Of a stretch of DNA of 31,805 nt, positions 21,728 to 28,960 are shown one piece after another (position 1 is the first letter of the stretch; each line of letters starts with the position of its first letter). Source of the DNA: CALVUJ01 sp045128835 (GTDB lineage: Bacteria > Bacillota_I > Bacilli_A > RFN20 > DUOF01); assembly GCA_045128835.1 (NCBI GenBank), contig JBGVRX010000009.1:1-31805 (forward strand), in the 5' to 3' direction. Made by a program: the position numbers and the translations under genes. The notes below the pieces were generated by a model. That model saw nothing but the letters and a program-made list of their open reading frames with translations, did no database searches and was not told the origin of the DNA.

Positions 21728-22914
21728 GTTTTATAATACTCATTTACTAAACTTTTATAATTACATTCTTTTAACTTATCATATCTAACTCTATAATTAG
21801 CTTTAGTATGTTTACCAGTAGATAAATATCTTAAATAATTTTGAAGATACAAATCAACTTCATTTAAACCTTTATCTGTGTTAATAAGAGGAAAGAACCA
21901 TCTAGACCAAGTTAAATCATTAGATTTCTTAGCTTCAAAAAATTTATAATTAAAGCATCTAATCATTGCTTTAATTGCTCTTTCATCTTCAGCATTTTTC
22001 TTAACTTTCCATCTATAAATTGCTCTTGCTTTTCTTCTTATTTTACCTTTAATTTTATCAATAGTTATTTCTGATAAATCAATTTTACCATTATTATATT
22101 CTACCCCTAAAAAGTTCCAAGTTTCTCCAGGTTTAAAAGTGAATTCCTTATCCTTATTAATTAACAAATCTTTATCTTTTATTACTTTGTTTATATAATC
22201 AATATGTTTATTAAGTTCTTCTTCACTATCTGCAAATACAATAATATCATCAGAATAACGAGCATATAAAATATTGTTATTATAAAAGTATTCATCTAAA
22301 TCTTTTAAGTACACATTAGCAAGAAAAGGAGAGAAAGGTACTCCCGCCATTGCTCCTCTTTTTTCTTCAATAATGTTTCCTTCAAAATTAGCTTTATCTA
22401 ACGTTAATAATTTTGACATAAAAGATAAAAGTTCTTTGTCATCAACTATGTCTTCTAACATAACCATAAGTTTATCTATATTGATACTATTGAAATAGTT
22501 TTTGATATCAACTTTATAACAATACATATTCTTGATATTTTTAGAAGAAACAATTGAATCTATTGCTCTTTTAACACCATATGATTTTCTAAATGAATAA
22601 CAATTATCACTCATTTTATTATCATATTTAAATAGATGGAAAGTAATGAATTTTAATATCATACTTTCATCATCACTATAACAATAAACAATTCTTTTTT
22701 TATCAGTACCTATTTTATTAACCATCTTCTTTACAGGTATAGAAAAATTGAAGTCTTCATTTTTTATTAAAGAAGCGATATTTAAATATCTTTCTTCTTT
22801 TATAAAGACTTCTAAATCTTCTCTTTCTTTTTTTGTTAAGTGACCTTTTTCTAATTTATATTCATAGAACTCATTCCACTTATCTTTTCTATCTAAAATA
22901 TCTAATATACTCAT
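21715..22914 (-). CDS. Stand-alone reverse transcriptase (unknown-group / DRT-like candidate)
   Basis: An RNA-directed DNA polymerase of 399 residues. RT motifs in order are KKRIVY (72-77), YCYKVDIKNYFNSI with catalytic Asp136, RGAMAGVPFSPFLANVYL (186-203), YARYSDDIIVFA with YSDD at 220-223, and WNFLGVEYNNGKI (FLG 268-270). Both catalytic aspartates of YSDD are present. A C-terminal helical region (290-399) may be the thumb. There is no HNH endonuclease or evident maturase extension. It lacks the retron VTG and NAxxH marks and the DGR QG/SQ signature, so it fits 'unknown group' RTs, several of which are anti-phage systems with an upstream RNA. SD GGTGA is 7 nt before ATG. The leader is structured (see 22914-23064). 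Confidence 0.88.
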   Translation of the reverse strand: MSILDILDRKDKWNEFYEYKLEKGHLTKKEREDLEVFIKEERYLNIASLIKNEDFNFSIPVKKMVNKIGTDKKRIVYCYSDDESMILKFITFHLFKYDNKMSDNCYSFRKSYGVKRAIDSIVSSKNIKNMYCYKVDIKNYFNSINIDKLMVMLEDIVDDKELLSFMSKLLTLDKANFEGNIIEEKRGAMAGVPFSPFLANVYLKDLDEYFYNNNILYARYSDDIIVFADSEEELNKHIDYINKVIKDKDLLINKDKEFTFKPGETWNFLGVEYNNGKIDLSEITIDKIKGKIRRKARAIYRWKVKKNAEDERAIKAMIRCFNYKFFEAKKSNDLTWSRWFFPLINTDKGLNEVDLYLQNYLRYLSTGKHTKANYRVRYDKLKECNYKSLVNEYYKTKKA

Positions 22915-22985
22915 AATTTTTCACCAAAATAAAAGAAAGGAAAATTGCTTTGAATATAAGCATTGCTTAATACCAGACATAACAT
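22911..22985 (-). CDS. Putative 24-codon leader ORF coupled to the RT start
   Basis: A short frame starting MLCLVLSNAY and ending FYFGEKL. It has SD AGGTAA (22993-22998) with a 7-nt spacer. Its TGA overlaps the RT start in an ATGA arrangement, the usual signature of translational coupling. The SD lies within the 3' arm of a proposed helix (22995-23000 pairing with 23034-23039), so folding would hide it. It could equally be a chance frame within a non-coding RNA. Confidence 0.35.
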   Translation of the reverse strand: MLCLVLSNAYIQSNFPFFYFGEKL

Positions 22986-23064
22986 ATATTAGTTACCTGT
23001 AAAACCTTTTCGAGAATATATGCTTAGTCCCTCACAGGTGCAATAATATTGCGTTTTCCTTTCT
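22914..23064 (-). ncRNA. Structured RNA upstream of the reverse transcriptase
   Basis: Predicted RNA begins at or next to an 11-nt arm AGAAAGGAAAA (23054-23064), whose perfect complement TTTTCCTTTCT is at 22934-22944 just before the RT SD. Inside are a 13-nt palindrome (23040-23052, GCAAT/ATTGC stem), helix P1 ACCTGT/ACAGGT (23034-23039 with 22995-23000), helix P2 of 8-10 bp around CATATATT/AATATATG (23015-23022 with 22983-22990) and hairpin TAAGC-AAT-GCTTA (22957-22969). P1 and P2 interleave and could form an H-type pseudoknot. Closing repeats and folds before an RT gene recall retron or DRT RNAs. A regulatory leader is the alternative. Confidence 0.55.
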
Positions 23065-23069
23065 CACTA

Positions 23070-23098
23070 TTTATACCCTATCTATTTACTTTTGTCAA
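23070..23098 (-). promoter_or_regulatory. Strong sigma-A promoter of the RT-associated RNA
   Basis: Minus-strand perfect TTGACA (23093-23098), 17-nt spacer, TATAAA (23070-23075). It starts on the base after the stop codon of the 147-residue gene, and the predicted start falls at the 5' arm of the inverted repeat. It is the only consensus -35 box I found in the window. Confidence 0.85.
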
Positions 23099-23542
23099 TT
23101 AAAGAGCAGCTTTAATTCTTTCTTCAACGTATGATCTTTCGTTAGTCATTTGTGTATAGAAATAAACAAAAGGAATACCTCTTTCTTCACAAGTTTTCTT
23201 TAAATTGTAGAAGTTACGGTTTCTTTCCCCATTATGACAAACACCATAAACAGCAACTTTAACATCACCATCTGCGTCATAAACAACATGTGAATATTTG
23301 TATGTACTTTCATAAGGTCCAAATTCAGTTGTACTTACATCAGTTTTGATTGTATAACCTTCTGTAAATAAAGAACGTACTACTTCATCAATTGTTTTCT
23401 TGCTTATTGCATCGTTATCTACGATATCAACTGGATCACTATGATTGTATGCAGGTCTAGAAGGTCTTCTACCTCCGCCACCTAAATTAATTGTTACTCC
23501 ACCGCGTAAAAATCCTTTTAATAAATCTTTAAAAAATCCCAT
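23099..23542 (-). CDS. Uncharacterised protein, 147 residues, upstream of the RT locus
   Basis: Not recognised. An amphipathic start (MGFFKDLLKGFLRGG) is followed by a Gly/Arg-rich segment (LGGGGRRPSRP) and an alpha/beta domain (about 50-147) with DVKVAVYGVCHNGERNRNF and GIPFVYFYTQ. The latter loosely recalls small nuclease-like or Rossmann-like folds, but no catalytic set is certain. SD AGAGGTG. No terminator separates it from the RT promoter, so some transcripts may run into the RT RNA. It may be a partner or simply a neighbour. Confidence 0.7.
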   Translation of the reverse strand: MGFFKDLLKGFLRGGVTINLGGGGRRPSRPAYNHSDPVDIVDNDAISKKTIDEVVRSLFTEGYTIKTDVSTTEFGPYESTYKYSHVVYDADGDVKVAVYGVCHNGERNRNFYNLKKTCEERGIPFVYFYTQMTNERSYVEERIKAAL

Positions 23543-23564
23543 CTTTTAACACCTCTTAAAATCA

Positions 23565-23573
23565 TTTATACCA
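23565..23573 (-). promoter_or_regulatory. Extended -10 promoter of the 147-residue gene
   Basis: Minus-strand TGGTATAAA (TGn plus TATAAA), 22 nt before the ATG; the -35 is poor. Confidence 0.45.
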
Positions 23574-23610
23574 TATTTACAACCAAATTTAATGTAAATA
23601 TACCTAAAAA

Positions 23611-25098
23611 CTAATAAATTATGCGTAAAGCCTTAGTTTTTCCGTTTATTAGCGTTCCTTCACCTACTAATTTAATATAACTTACTCCCACTAAAGAGAA
23701 TGATGTATCGTTCTTTTTAGCAATTAATCTACCCGTAGAATCATAACATTCAACCACTACACTTGAACTTAATTCTAATCTTAAAGCGCTAACATCTTTT
23801 CCTTTATAGTTTTTCAAATAGTTTCTTGCATCATCTATGTAAATATACAAATCTTTATACCTAAATGAATAATTACTTAAATAAGTATAATTACCAGTTG
23901 CGTTAAACTCTGGATAAATATATGTATATTGAAGTTTACTTAAATCATAAATCTTATTATCTTGTCTTTCGAATCTATCTTCATGATTTCTTAACCAAGT
24001 ATAAAAATTATTAAAAACATTATTACCATAAGTCACTTTCATTGCTTTATATTGATTCTCTAAAGATATCTTTTGATTTACATATTTATTTGTGTGATAT
24101 GGGTTTATTTTCTCATAATATTTAATCCAACTTGTATAGTCATTATATGTATCTTTTAAATAATCCATAAATCTCATACCTACTGCATAAGGACCGTTAC
24201 CAGCGATATCATAAGCCTCTGATTCATTAGCAATCCAATACTCTACAGTTTGAGAATAAATGTTACCGGTTATATACATGTTATTTATATGAGAATAGTT
24301 GGCTATTGTACTTTTAGCTACATCTATATTATGAGTTTCTAAATACTTAATTGTGTTATAAGAATTATACTCTGCGAACCCTTCAACAAAAACCCTACTG
24401 TAACTCCATGACGATTGAGAATACTGTAAAATATGTGATAATTCATGAACTATTGCATAACTATTTCCTAACAACAAATCTCCACTACTCACATGAATTT
24501 TAGCACCAATAGAATAAGCATACGCTCCTTTCATTTCGCTTTCAGGATAGTTCTCATTTTTTACTTTTTCTACCTCAATTATAATCTTACCAGGATTATA
24601 ATGAGCATTATAAAAAGATAAACCACTTGCAGTTTCTAATGCATCATAAATAACTTCTATATATTCTTCTAAATAACTTGGAACAAAAACATTTTCATCT
24701 ATTTTAAAAGTAAAATGATCTGTTTCTATATCTGTTTTAGAACTTGTTATGTAACCATTTGTAAATTCAGTAGGTGAATTTATCATAGGTTCTTTATTTG
24801 TGTTGTCTTCTATTGAAGGTGTGCTTCCTTGATTATCTCCCGTGTTTGGAGGAGTTGAAGAACCGCCACCTGTATCAGGTGTAGTAGACGTATTACCATT
24901 CCCACTACTAGGAGGAGTCGTTGAACTTCCTGTATTACTAGAAGAATTATTATCTTTATTACTTGATGATGAATCACTTGTATCTACCTTAATTGATGTA
25001 TTGGAGGTATCGTAAGAATAGAAAGTACATGCTGTTTGAAAAGATAAAGAAACTAACATTAATAAAATAAACAAATATTTCGATATTCTCTTTTTCAT
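23611..25098 (-). CDS. Lipoprotein zinc metallopeptidase (HExxH, gluzincin-like)
   Basis: A 495-residue surface protease candidate. The signal peptide (MKKRISKYLFILLMLVSLSF) leads to a lipobox-like QTAC with Cys24. A long Ser/Gly/Thr/Pro linker (about 33-105) resembles a spacer through the cell wall. The catalytic domain carries IVHELSHILQY (His218, Glu219, His222), and the third ligand is Glu239 or Glu243 in FVEGFAEYNSY. The C-terminal 250 residues include a long Tyr-rich region and a terminal beta domain. The start is placed at 25098 (SD GGGGGTG); the longer frame has no signal form. Its own extended -10 promoter is at 25130. Confidence 0.82.
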   Translation of the reverse strand: MKKRISKYLFILLMLVSLSFQTACTFYSYDTSNTSIKVDTSDSSSSNKDNNSSSNTGSSTTPPSSGNGNTSTTPDTGGGSSTPPNTGDNQGSTPSIEDNTNKEPMINSPTEFTNGYITSSKTDIETDHFTFKIDENVFVPSYLEEYIEVIYDALETASGLSFYNAHYNPGKIIIEVEKVKNENYPESEMKGAYAYSIGAKIHVSSGDLLLGNSYAIVHELSHILQYSQSSWSYSRVFVEGFAEYNSYNTIKYLETHNIDVAKSTIANYSHINNMYITGNIYSQTVEYWIANESEAYDIAGNGPYAVGMRFMDYLKDTYNDYTSWIKYYEKINPYHTNKYVNQKISLENQYKAMKVTYGNNVFNNFYTWLRNHEDRFERQDNKIYDLSKLQYTYIYPEFNATGNYTYLSNYSFRYKDLYIYIDDARNYLKNYKGKDVSALRLELSSSVVVECYDSTGRLIAKKNDTSFSLVGVSYIKLVGEGTLINGKTKALRIIY

Positions 25099-25129
25099 AA
25101 CTAGCACCCCCACACGATTCCATATTACC

Positions 25130-25138
25130 ATTATAACA
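25130..25138 (-). promoter_or_regulatory. Extended -10 promoter of the lipoprotein peptidase gene
   Basis: Minus-strand TGTTATAAT about 32 nt before the ATG. Confidence 0.55.
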
Positions 25139-25178
25139 CCATCTCTATTTTCAAAAACTATTCTAACCTATAATCCAC

Positions 25179-25209
25179 AAAAAAAAGAAAGCTAATATTT
25201 AACTTTCTT
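25179..25209 (-). terminator. Intrinsic terminator of the 25192-26025 gene
   Basis: A 7-bp stem AAGAAAG / CTTTCTT with an 11-nt loop and a T8 tail on the minus strand, overlapping the stop codon. Confidence 0.8.
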
Positions 25210-26025
25210 CTTTTCATTTTTATAATCTTCAATTATTTTATAAGCTTCTTTATAATTTATTCTCTTGTAATAAGCAATCTTTTTAAGGACTCCAGTCACA
25301 CCATTAAACTTATCCATATGCTTATAATATTTTTCATCAAACTCTCTTTCTGCAGCTTCAGATACTCTTTTATACAACTTTGCAGCGCTTTTACCTCGTA
25401 CATCTTCTAAATATTTTAAAACAGCTTCTTCATTATTTATAAATGCTATTTGAGTCATAACCTCTTCTCCAAGAATTTTCTCTAATTCATAAGCAAGTTT
25501 AACTTCTTTTGGATAACCACAAGCACTAGTTCTTAAACCATATGCATATGCCACTTTTCTAGTTAATAATTCATTTAACCCTTCTTTTAAAGCACTAGCG
25601 CCATCACTACCGCAAAAATGCATAGTTTCGTGAAGCAATAAATCCTCATAATAACCTTCAGTATCAGTACCTGAAATAACCACATGAAATACATAATCAA
25701 AGAATGTATTATTGTTTATTATTAAATCTTCATTTTTATATGTTTTATGTTTTTTATGAATACCATAGAATGGCACTTTTTTCATCTTATCTAAAGCTTT
25801 ATCTGCACATAAAGGCATATTGATATCATTATAAGTTGCATACCCATTTATTGTTCCATAATCATGAATTTTTAAAACTTGACTATAATCAGTAATTTCA
25901 TCTAATTGTTTCTTCTTATATGGAGACATGTAATCATTATACATTTCTCTAATTATTTTAATATATGCTTCTACTTTCTTAGATAACCTTTTATGAACTT
26001 CTTCTAACTCTTTTTCATTAAGCAT
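25192..26025 (-). CDS. Cytosolic HExxH metallopeptidase-like protein
   Basis: A 277-residue protein with a zinc-binding motif LLHETMHFCG and a downstream glutamate in LKEGLNELLTRK, the HExxH...E arrangement of gluzincins. No signal peptide is present, so it is cytosolic, in contrast to the lipoprotein peptidase next to it. The N-terminal region is charged helix (ELEEVHKRLSKKVEAY) and the C terminus is lysine-rich. The start is placed at 26025 because AAGGTGA lies 5 bases upstream; the longer frame would include the promoter. Substrate unknown; a developmental or anti-phage protease are both open. Confidence 0.72.
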   Translation of the reverse strand: MLNEKELEEVHKRLSKKVEAYIKIIREMYNDYMSPYKKKQLDEITDYSQVLKIHDYGTINGYATYNDINMPLCADKALDKMKKVPFYGIHKKHKTYKNEDLIINNNTFFDYVFHVVISGTDTEGYYEDLLLHETMHFCGSDGASALKEGLNELLTRKVAYAYGLRTSACGYPKEVKLAYELEKILGEEVMTQIAFINNEEAVLKYLEDVRGKSAAKLYKRVSEAAEREFDEKYYKHMDKFNGVTGVLKKIAYYKRINYKEAYKIIEDYKNEKKKVKY

Positions 26026-26044
26026 ATTATCACCTTCTTTACTT

Positions 26045-26053
26045 ATTATAACA
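26045..26053 (-). promoter_or_regulatory. Extended -10 promoter of the 25192-26025 gene
   Basis: Minus-strand TGTTATAAT about 20 nt before the ATG. Confidence 0.55.
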
Positions 26054-26075
26054 AAATAAATTTCTTTATAGCAAA

Positions 26076-26098
26076 CAAAAAAAGAGGTCACCCTCTTT
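26076..26098 (-). terminator. Intrinsic terminator of the 27628-28278 operon
   Basis: A 7-bp stem AAAGAGG / CCTCTTT with a TCAC loop and a T-rich minus-strand tail, overlapping the stop of the 83-residue gene. Confidence 0.85.
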
Positions 26099-26348
26099 AT
26101 TTATGTTTAAAGTTATAATACTCTTTATCTTTTTCTGGATCTATTGTTTCACCATCATCTTCAATTGCGAACTTAGTATCTTTAAATAAATCTAAGAAAT
26201 CAGCGAAAGTTAACTTATATGAACTATTTACAGCGTACACATAAATCTTACTTTTTTTACATATAAATCTATTTCTTAAACTATCCCTTAAAACAATACC
26301 ATCTTTTAATAATTCTAAAGCATCATTAATTGTAAATATCTCATTCAT
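26097..26348 (-). CDS. Uncharacterised small acidic protein, 83 residues
   Basis: Not recognised. It reads as a small alpha/beta domain (MNEIFTINDALELLKDGIVL, IYVYAVNSSYKLTFADFLDL) with an acidic end. It begins 2 nt after the stop of the 420-residue gene and has little SD of its own, so it is probably translated by coupling. It is the last gene of a three-gene operon. Confidence 0.65.
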   Translation of the reverse strand: MNEIFTINDALELLKDGIVLRDSLRNRFICKKSKIYVYAVNSSYKLTFADFLDLFKDTKFAIEDDGETIDPEKDKEYYNFKHK

Positions 26349-26350
26349 AA

Positions 26351-27613
26351 TTATCTACTAAAAATAGGACTTACATCATTATTTTGAAGTATAAGTGTTG
26401 CTAATCCAGACTCTATATTTACAACAAGCATTTTACCTTTAACAGTTTTCTTTACAATTTCTTTAAATGTTAAGTATACATCATAGAAATCTTCTTTAGA
26501 ACAATCTACTACCATTGCATCATAAATAATTTCTTTGCCATTTGCTTTAGTTTCTAAAACATTACAAATCCATACTTTTTTAACTCTAGTATCTTTCTTA
26601 AATGTAGAGTTCACAAGTTTTACAGTTTTCTTAAATGGTTCAAGTGGCTTTCTTCCTATTGATTCTGCATCTGGATCAATATTTAAATCTGTATATAAAG
26701 TTTCAGTAAGTTCTAACCACTTTTGACTTAACATAACTGGTGTTGCATTATTATGTTCTCCCATATTAAATGAAGCAAACTTATATCCCATGTAGTGTAC
26801 AAGTAAAAGTAAATCGTTAAAGTTAATGTAAACAAAAGAAATATTTTTACGGTGTTTCTTTAATGATTTGATATACATATTTAATCCTTCTGTATTACCT
26901 ATCATATAAATGTCATTTAAAGAATCTTCTACAAAATCACCATCAATAATTTTGCCCTTCATAAATGCACCATTATATAAAGGAATAGCAAATATTAAGT
27001 TGGAGAAACATTCACATGTCTCTAATGTATGCTCGATACTGTCATCTTTAGAGTAGTGTAATGAATAGAATCTATCCACTTCTTCATTTTGAGTCAAAAA
27101 TCTCTTTTCATATTTATTGTTTTTTGATAACAATTCAATAAATCTTTTAACGCTTTTCATATTTTGGAATGTTTTATTACTTAATCTAATCATTCCATAA
27201 CCTTGTTTTTTATTATAAGAAGTATAAATAACAATCGCTTGTACTTCTTTATAATCAATTATGTTAACAAATGTAGAGTAATCTACATACACATACTTAT
27301 AATCTGAGTTTTCTTTTTTAAATTGCACTAATGCATCTTTACTAGAAAACGCAGTTATAGTTTTTTCACCATTATATTTAACATCATTATACGCATAAAA
27401 AGGATCTGGATTGTCTGTAGCAAACAAAGCAAACGAAAGTGTTGAAATAAGATTATAAAATTCTTTGTCATTTTCATAATTTACTTTATTTAAATAATCA
27501 TTTTTTACTAAACAATCATATGTTTTAATACTAGTTTTTTGTTGTTTAGAGAGTTTCTTTTCATTTTCTTTACTATTCTTAAAAGCCTTTGATTTAATTT
27601 GTTCTAAATTCAT
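26351..27613 (-). CDS. Uncharacterised protein, 420 residues, possibly with SseB-like repeats
   Basis: No confident family. Two stretches resemble the SseB N-terminal domain pattern of a strand, an FxS/T turn, a helix, then a repeated strand: about 75-145 (FYAYNDVKYN, ITAFSSKDALVQFKKEN, VQAIVIYTSY) and about 210-290 (NLIFAIPLYNGAFMKG, FVYINFNDLLLL). The C terminus has VWICNVLETKANGKEI. No signal peptide. SD AAGGGGG. It sits 14 nt after the lipoprotein gene and 2 nt before the 83-residue gene. A regulatory or adaptor role is a guess. Confidence 0.6.
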   Translation of the reverse strand: MNLEQIKSKAFKNSKENEKKLSKQQKTSIKTYDCLVKNDYLNKVNYENDKEFYNLISTLSFALFATDNPDPFYAYNDVKYNGEKTITAFSSKDALVQFKKENSDYKYVYVDYSTFVNIIDYKEVQAIVIYTSYNKKQGYGMIRLSNKTFQNMKSVKRFIELLSKNNKYEKRFLTQNEEVDRFYSLHYSKDDSIEHTLETCECFSNLIFAIPLYNGAFMKGKIIDGDFVEDSLNDIYMIGNTEGLNMYIKSLKKHRKNISFVYINFNDLLLLVHYMGYKFASFNMGEHNNATPVMLSQKWLELTETLYTDLNIDPDAESIGRKPLEPFKKTVKLVNSTFKKDTRVKKVWICNVLETKANGKEIIYDAMVVDCSKEDFYDVYLTFKEIVKKTVKGKMLVVNIESGLATLILQNNDVSPIFSR

Positions 27614-27627
27614 TTTTTTACCCCCTT

Positions 27628-28278
27628 TTAATATGCTGGTATACTGATACTTTCATATACCACTTCTATTTCCACTTTTTCTATTGAGATAACAGTTTCA
27701 CCATCAGTTCCATAATTCTCTTTTTCACAAACAAGCTTATCTATGTCCTTACCTTTAAAAGAATATGTGTTTGTTGTTTTCATAGCTAATTTTTCCGCTA
27801 AAGTATAAGACTTAAATTCTGTAATATATTTTGAATTTTCTACTTTATATGTGAAATCTTTATTTTTTTCTTTAAAGTATTCAACATCTTTTGTTACATA
27901 ATTCATTAAAGTATTAATATTAACCGGTAATTGTTTATCATCAAAAGTTAACTCTACTTGTTTGTCGGCTTTTTTTACACCATTTTCTTTTGTTTTAACA
28001 GTATAATTAGAATTATTGTACACATACCATTCTTCAGTTATTTTATTATAGATGTTTTTCTTTATATAATACTCACAATATAAACTATGACACTTGCTTA
28101 CAACTGTAACTTCCGAAAGTAAACTTCCATTTTCATATTTTTTATAAACCATTCCATATGTTTTTATATCTTTTTTAGTATATGTTTCTAACTTAGAAAT
28201 AGTGAATGTTTCACTAGTGCATGAGCATCCACATACTATTAATAAAAGACTTAATAGCATCGTTAATATCTTTTTCAC
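27628..28278 (-). CDS. Uncharacterised lipoprotein
   Basis: A 216-residue lipoprotein with signal MKKILTMLLSLLLIVCGC and lipidated Cys18 as best guess. After the signal, the body is beta-rich with many Lys/Glu and repeated KT, YVKT and KVEN motifs; no catalytic pattern is seen. The start is GTG 28278 with GGTGA 4 bases upstream; the longer frame in the open region has no signal character and crosses the intergenic sequence. It is the first gene of an operon with the 420- and 83-residue genes. Confidence 0.75.
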   Translation of the reverse strand: MKKILTMLLSLLLIVCGCSCTSETFTISKLETYTKKDIKTYGMVYKKYENGSLLSEVTVVSKCHSLYCEYYIKKNIYNKITEEWYVYNNSNYTVKTKENGVKKADKQVELTFDDKQLPVNINTLMNYVTKDVEYFKEKNKDFTYKVENSKYITEFKSYTLAEKLAMKTTNTYSFKGKDIDKLVCEKENYGTDGETVISIEKVEIEVVYESISIPAY

Positions 28279-28343
28279 ATTATCACCAATATTATGATAC
28301 TTCAAAATGCATGTATATAAAATATTTTGGAGAGATTTTAAAT

Positions 28344-28371
28344 AAAAAGGAATGATATTTTCTATCATTCC
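28344..28371 (-). terminator. Intrinsic terminator of the NUDIX gene
   Basis: A 9-bp perfect stem GGAATGATA / TATCATTCC with a 5-nt loop and T5 on the minus strand. Confidence 0.9.
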
Positions 28372-28378
28372 CTTTCTT

Positions 28379-28879
28379 TTAAATATATTCTTCTTTATCG
28401 TTTGTTACATTTAAACTTAACTTTTCTTTAGCTAGTTTAAATGCCTCTTCAATTTGAAGTTTACCAACTTCTCCCCATCCAATTAATTCGATTGCTCTAC
28501 TAGGAGTAGTTAGTAATCTTTCATACGTCTCGCCATTGTCTGGATCTGGCAAAGAAGGACCAATATTATCAATTATCGCCGTCATACGAAATTGAGCGTA
28601 TGGAGGTATACCATTTTCTTCATCAACTTCTTGGTAACCTACTGTTATTGGTGTTTCAATTGTTACATTAACTTCTTCAATTAATTCTCTTCTTAAAGTT
28701 GCTTCTTTGTCTAAATCAAATGATTCAGGAGTTCCACCTGCTAAAGAATAAACCTTACCTTTCGCTTTATTCTCTACTTTCAAAAGCATCCTTCCATCAC
28801 GAGTAAAAATTAACCCGTAAACTTGTCTTACCTTAAGACTGTTTGGTACTTCACCGTTGTACCATGTAAATGTAGCCAT
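28379..28879 (-). CDS. NUDIX hydrolase
   Basis: A 166-residue NUDIX protein. Its catalytic helix is in GGTPESFDLDKEATLRRELI followed by EEVNV, which keeps REL and EE, although the glycine-to-RE spacing is longer than canonical. It sits on a plausible NUDIX beta sheet (VYGLIFTRDGRMLLKVENK). The substrate is not determinable; a nucleotide sanitiser or coenzyme hydrolase is usual. The ATG at 28879 is preferred, as GGGGG lies 6 bases upstream while the ATG 6 nt earlier abuts it. Monocistronic. Confidence 0.83.
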   Translation of the reverse strand: MATFTWYNGEVPNSLKVRQVYGLIFTRDGRMLLKVENKAKGKVYSLAGGTPESFDLDKEATLRRELIEEVNVTIETPITVGYQEVDEENGIPPYAQFRMTAIIDNIGPSLPDPDNGETYERLLTTPSRAIELIGWGEVGKLQIEEAFKLAKEKLSLNVTNDKEEYI

Positions 28880-28907
28880 CTTCATCCCCCTTTTCTTGTG
28901 TTGCTAA

Positions 28908-28936
28908 ATAATATACCTATTTAATAAATTTGTAAA
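28908..28936 (-). promoter_or_regulatory. Promoter of the NUDIX gene
   Basis: Minus-strand TTTACA, 17-nt spacer, TATTAT, about 29 nt before the ATG. Confidence 0.6.
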
Positions 28937-28960
28937 TAAAAAAAGAGCATTAAACTCTTT
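28935..28960 (-). terminator. Intrinsic terminator of the acetyltransferase operon
   Basis: Stem AAAGAG / CTCTTT with a 7-nt loop and a minus-strand T-run, overlapping the acetyltransferase stop and sharing bases with the next promoter's -35 region. Confidence 0.8.

Noticed and set aside
21715..22914. Group II intron, retron or DGR reverse transcriptase
   Set aside because: No intron domain V/VI or endonuclease, no VTG or NAxxH retron marks, and no template/variable repeat pair or DGR QG/SQ signature were seen. An atypical member cannot be excluded without profile searches.
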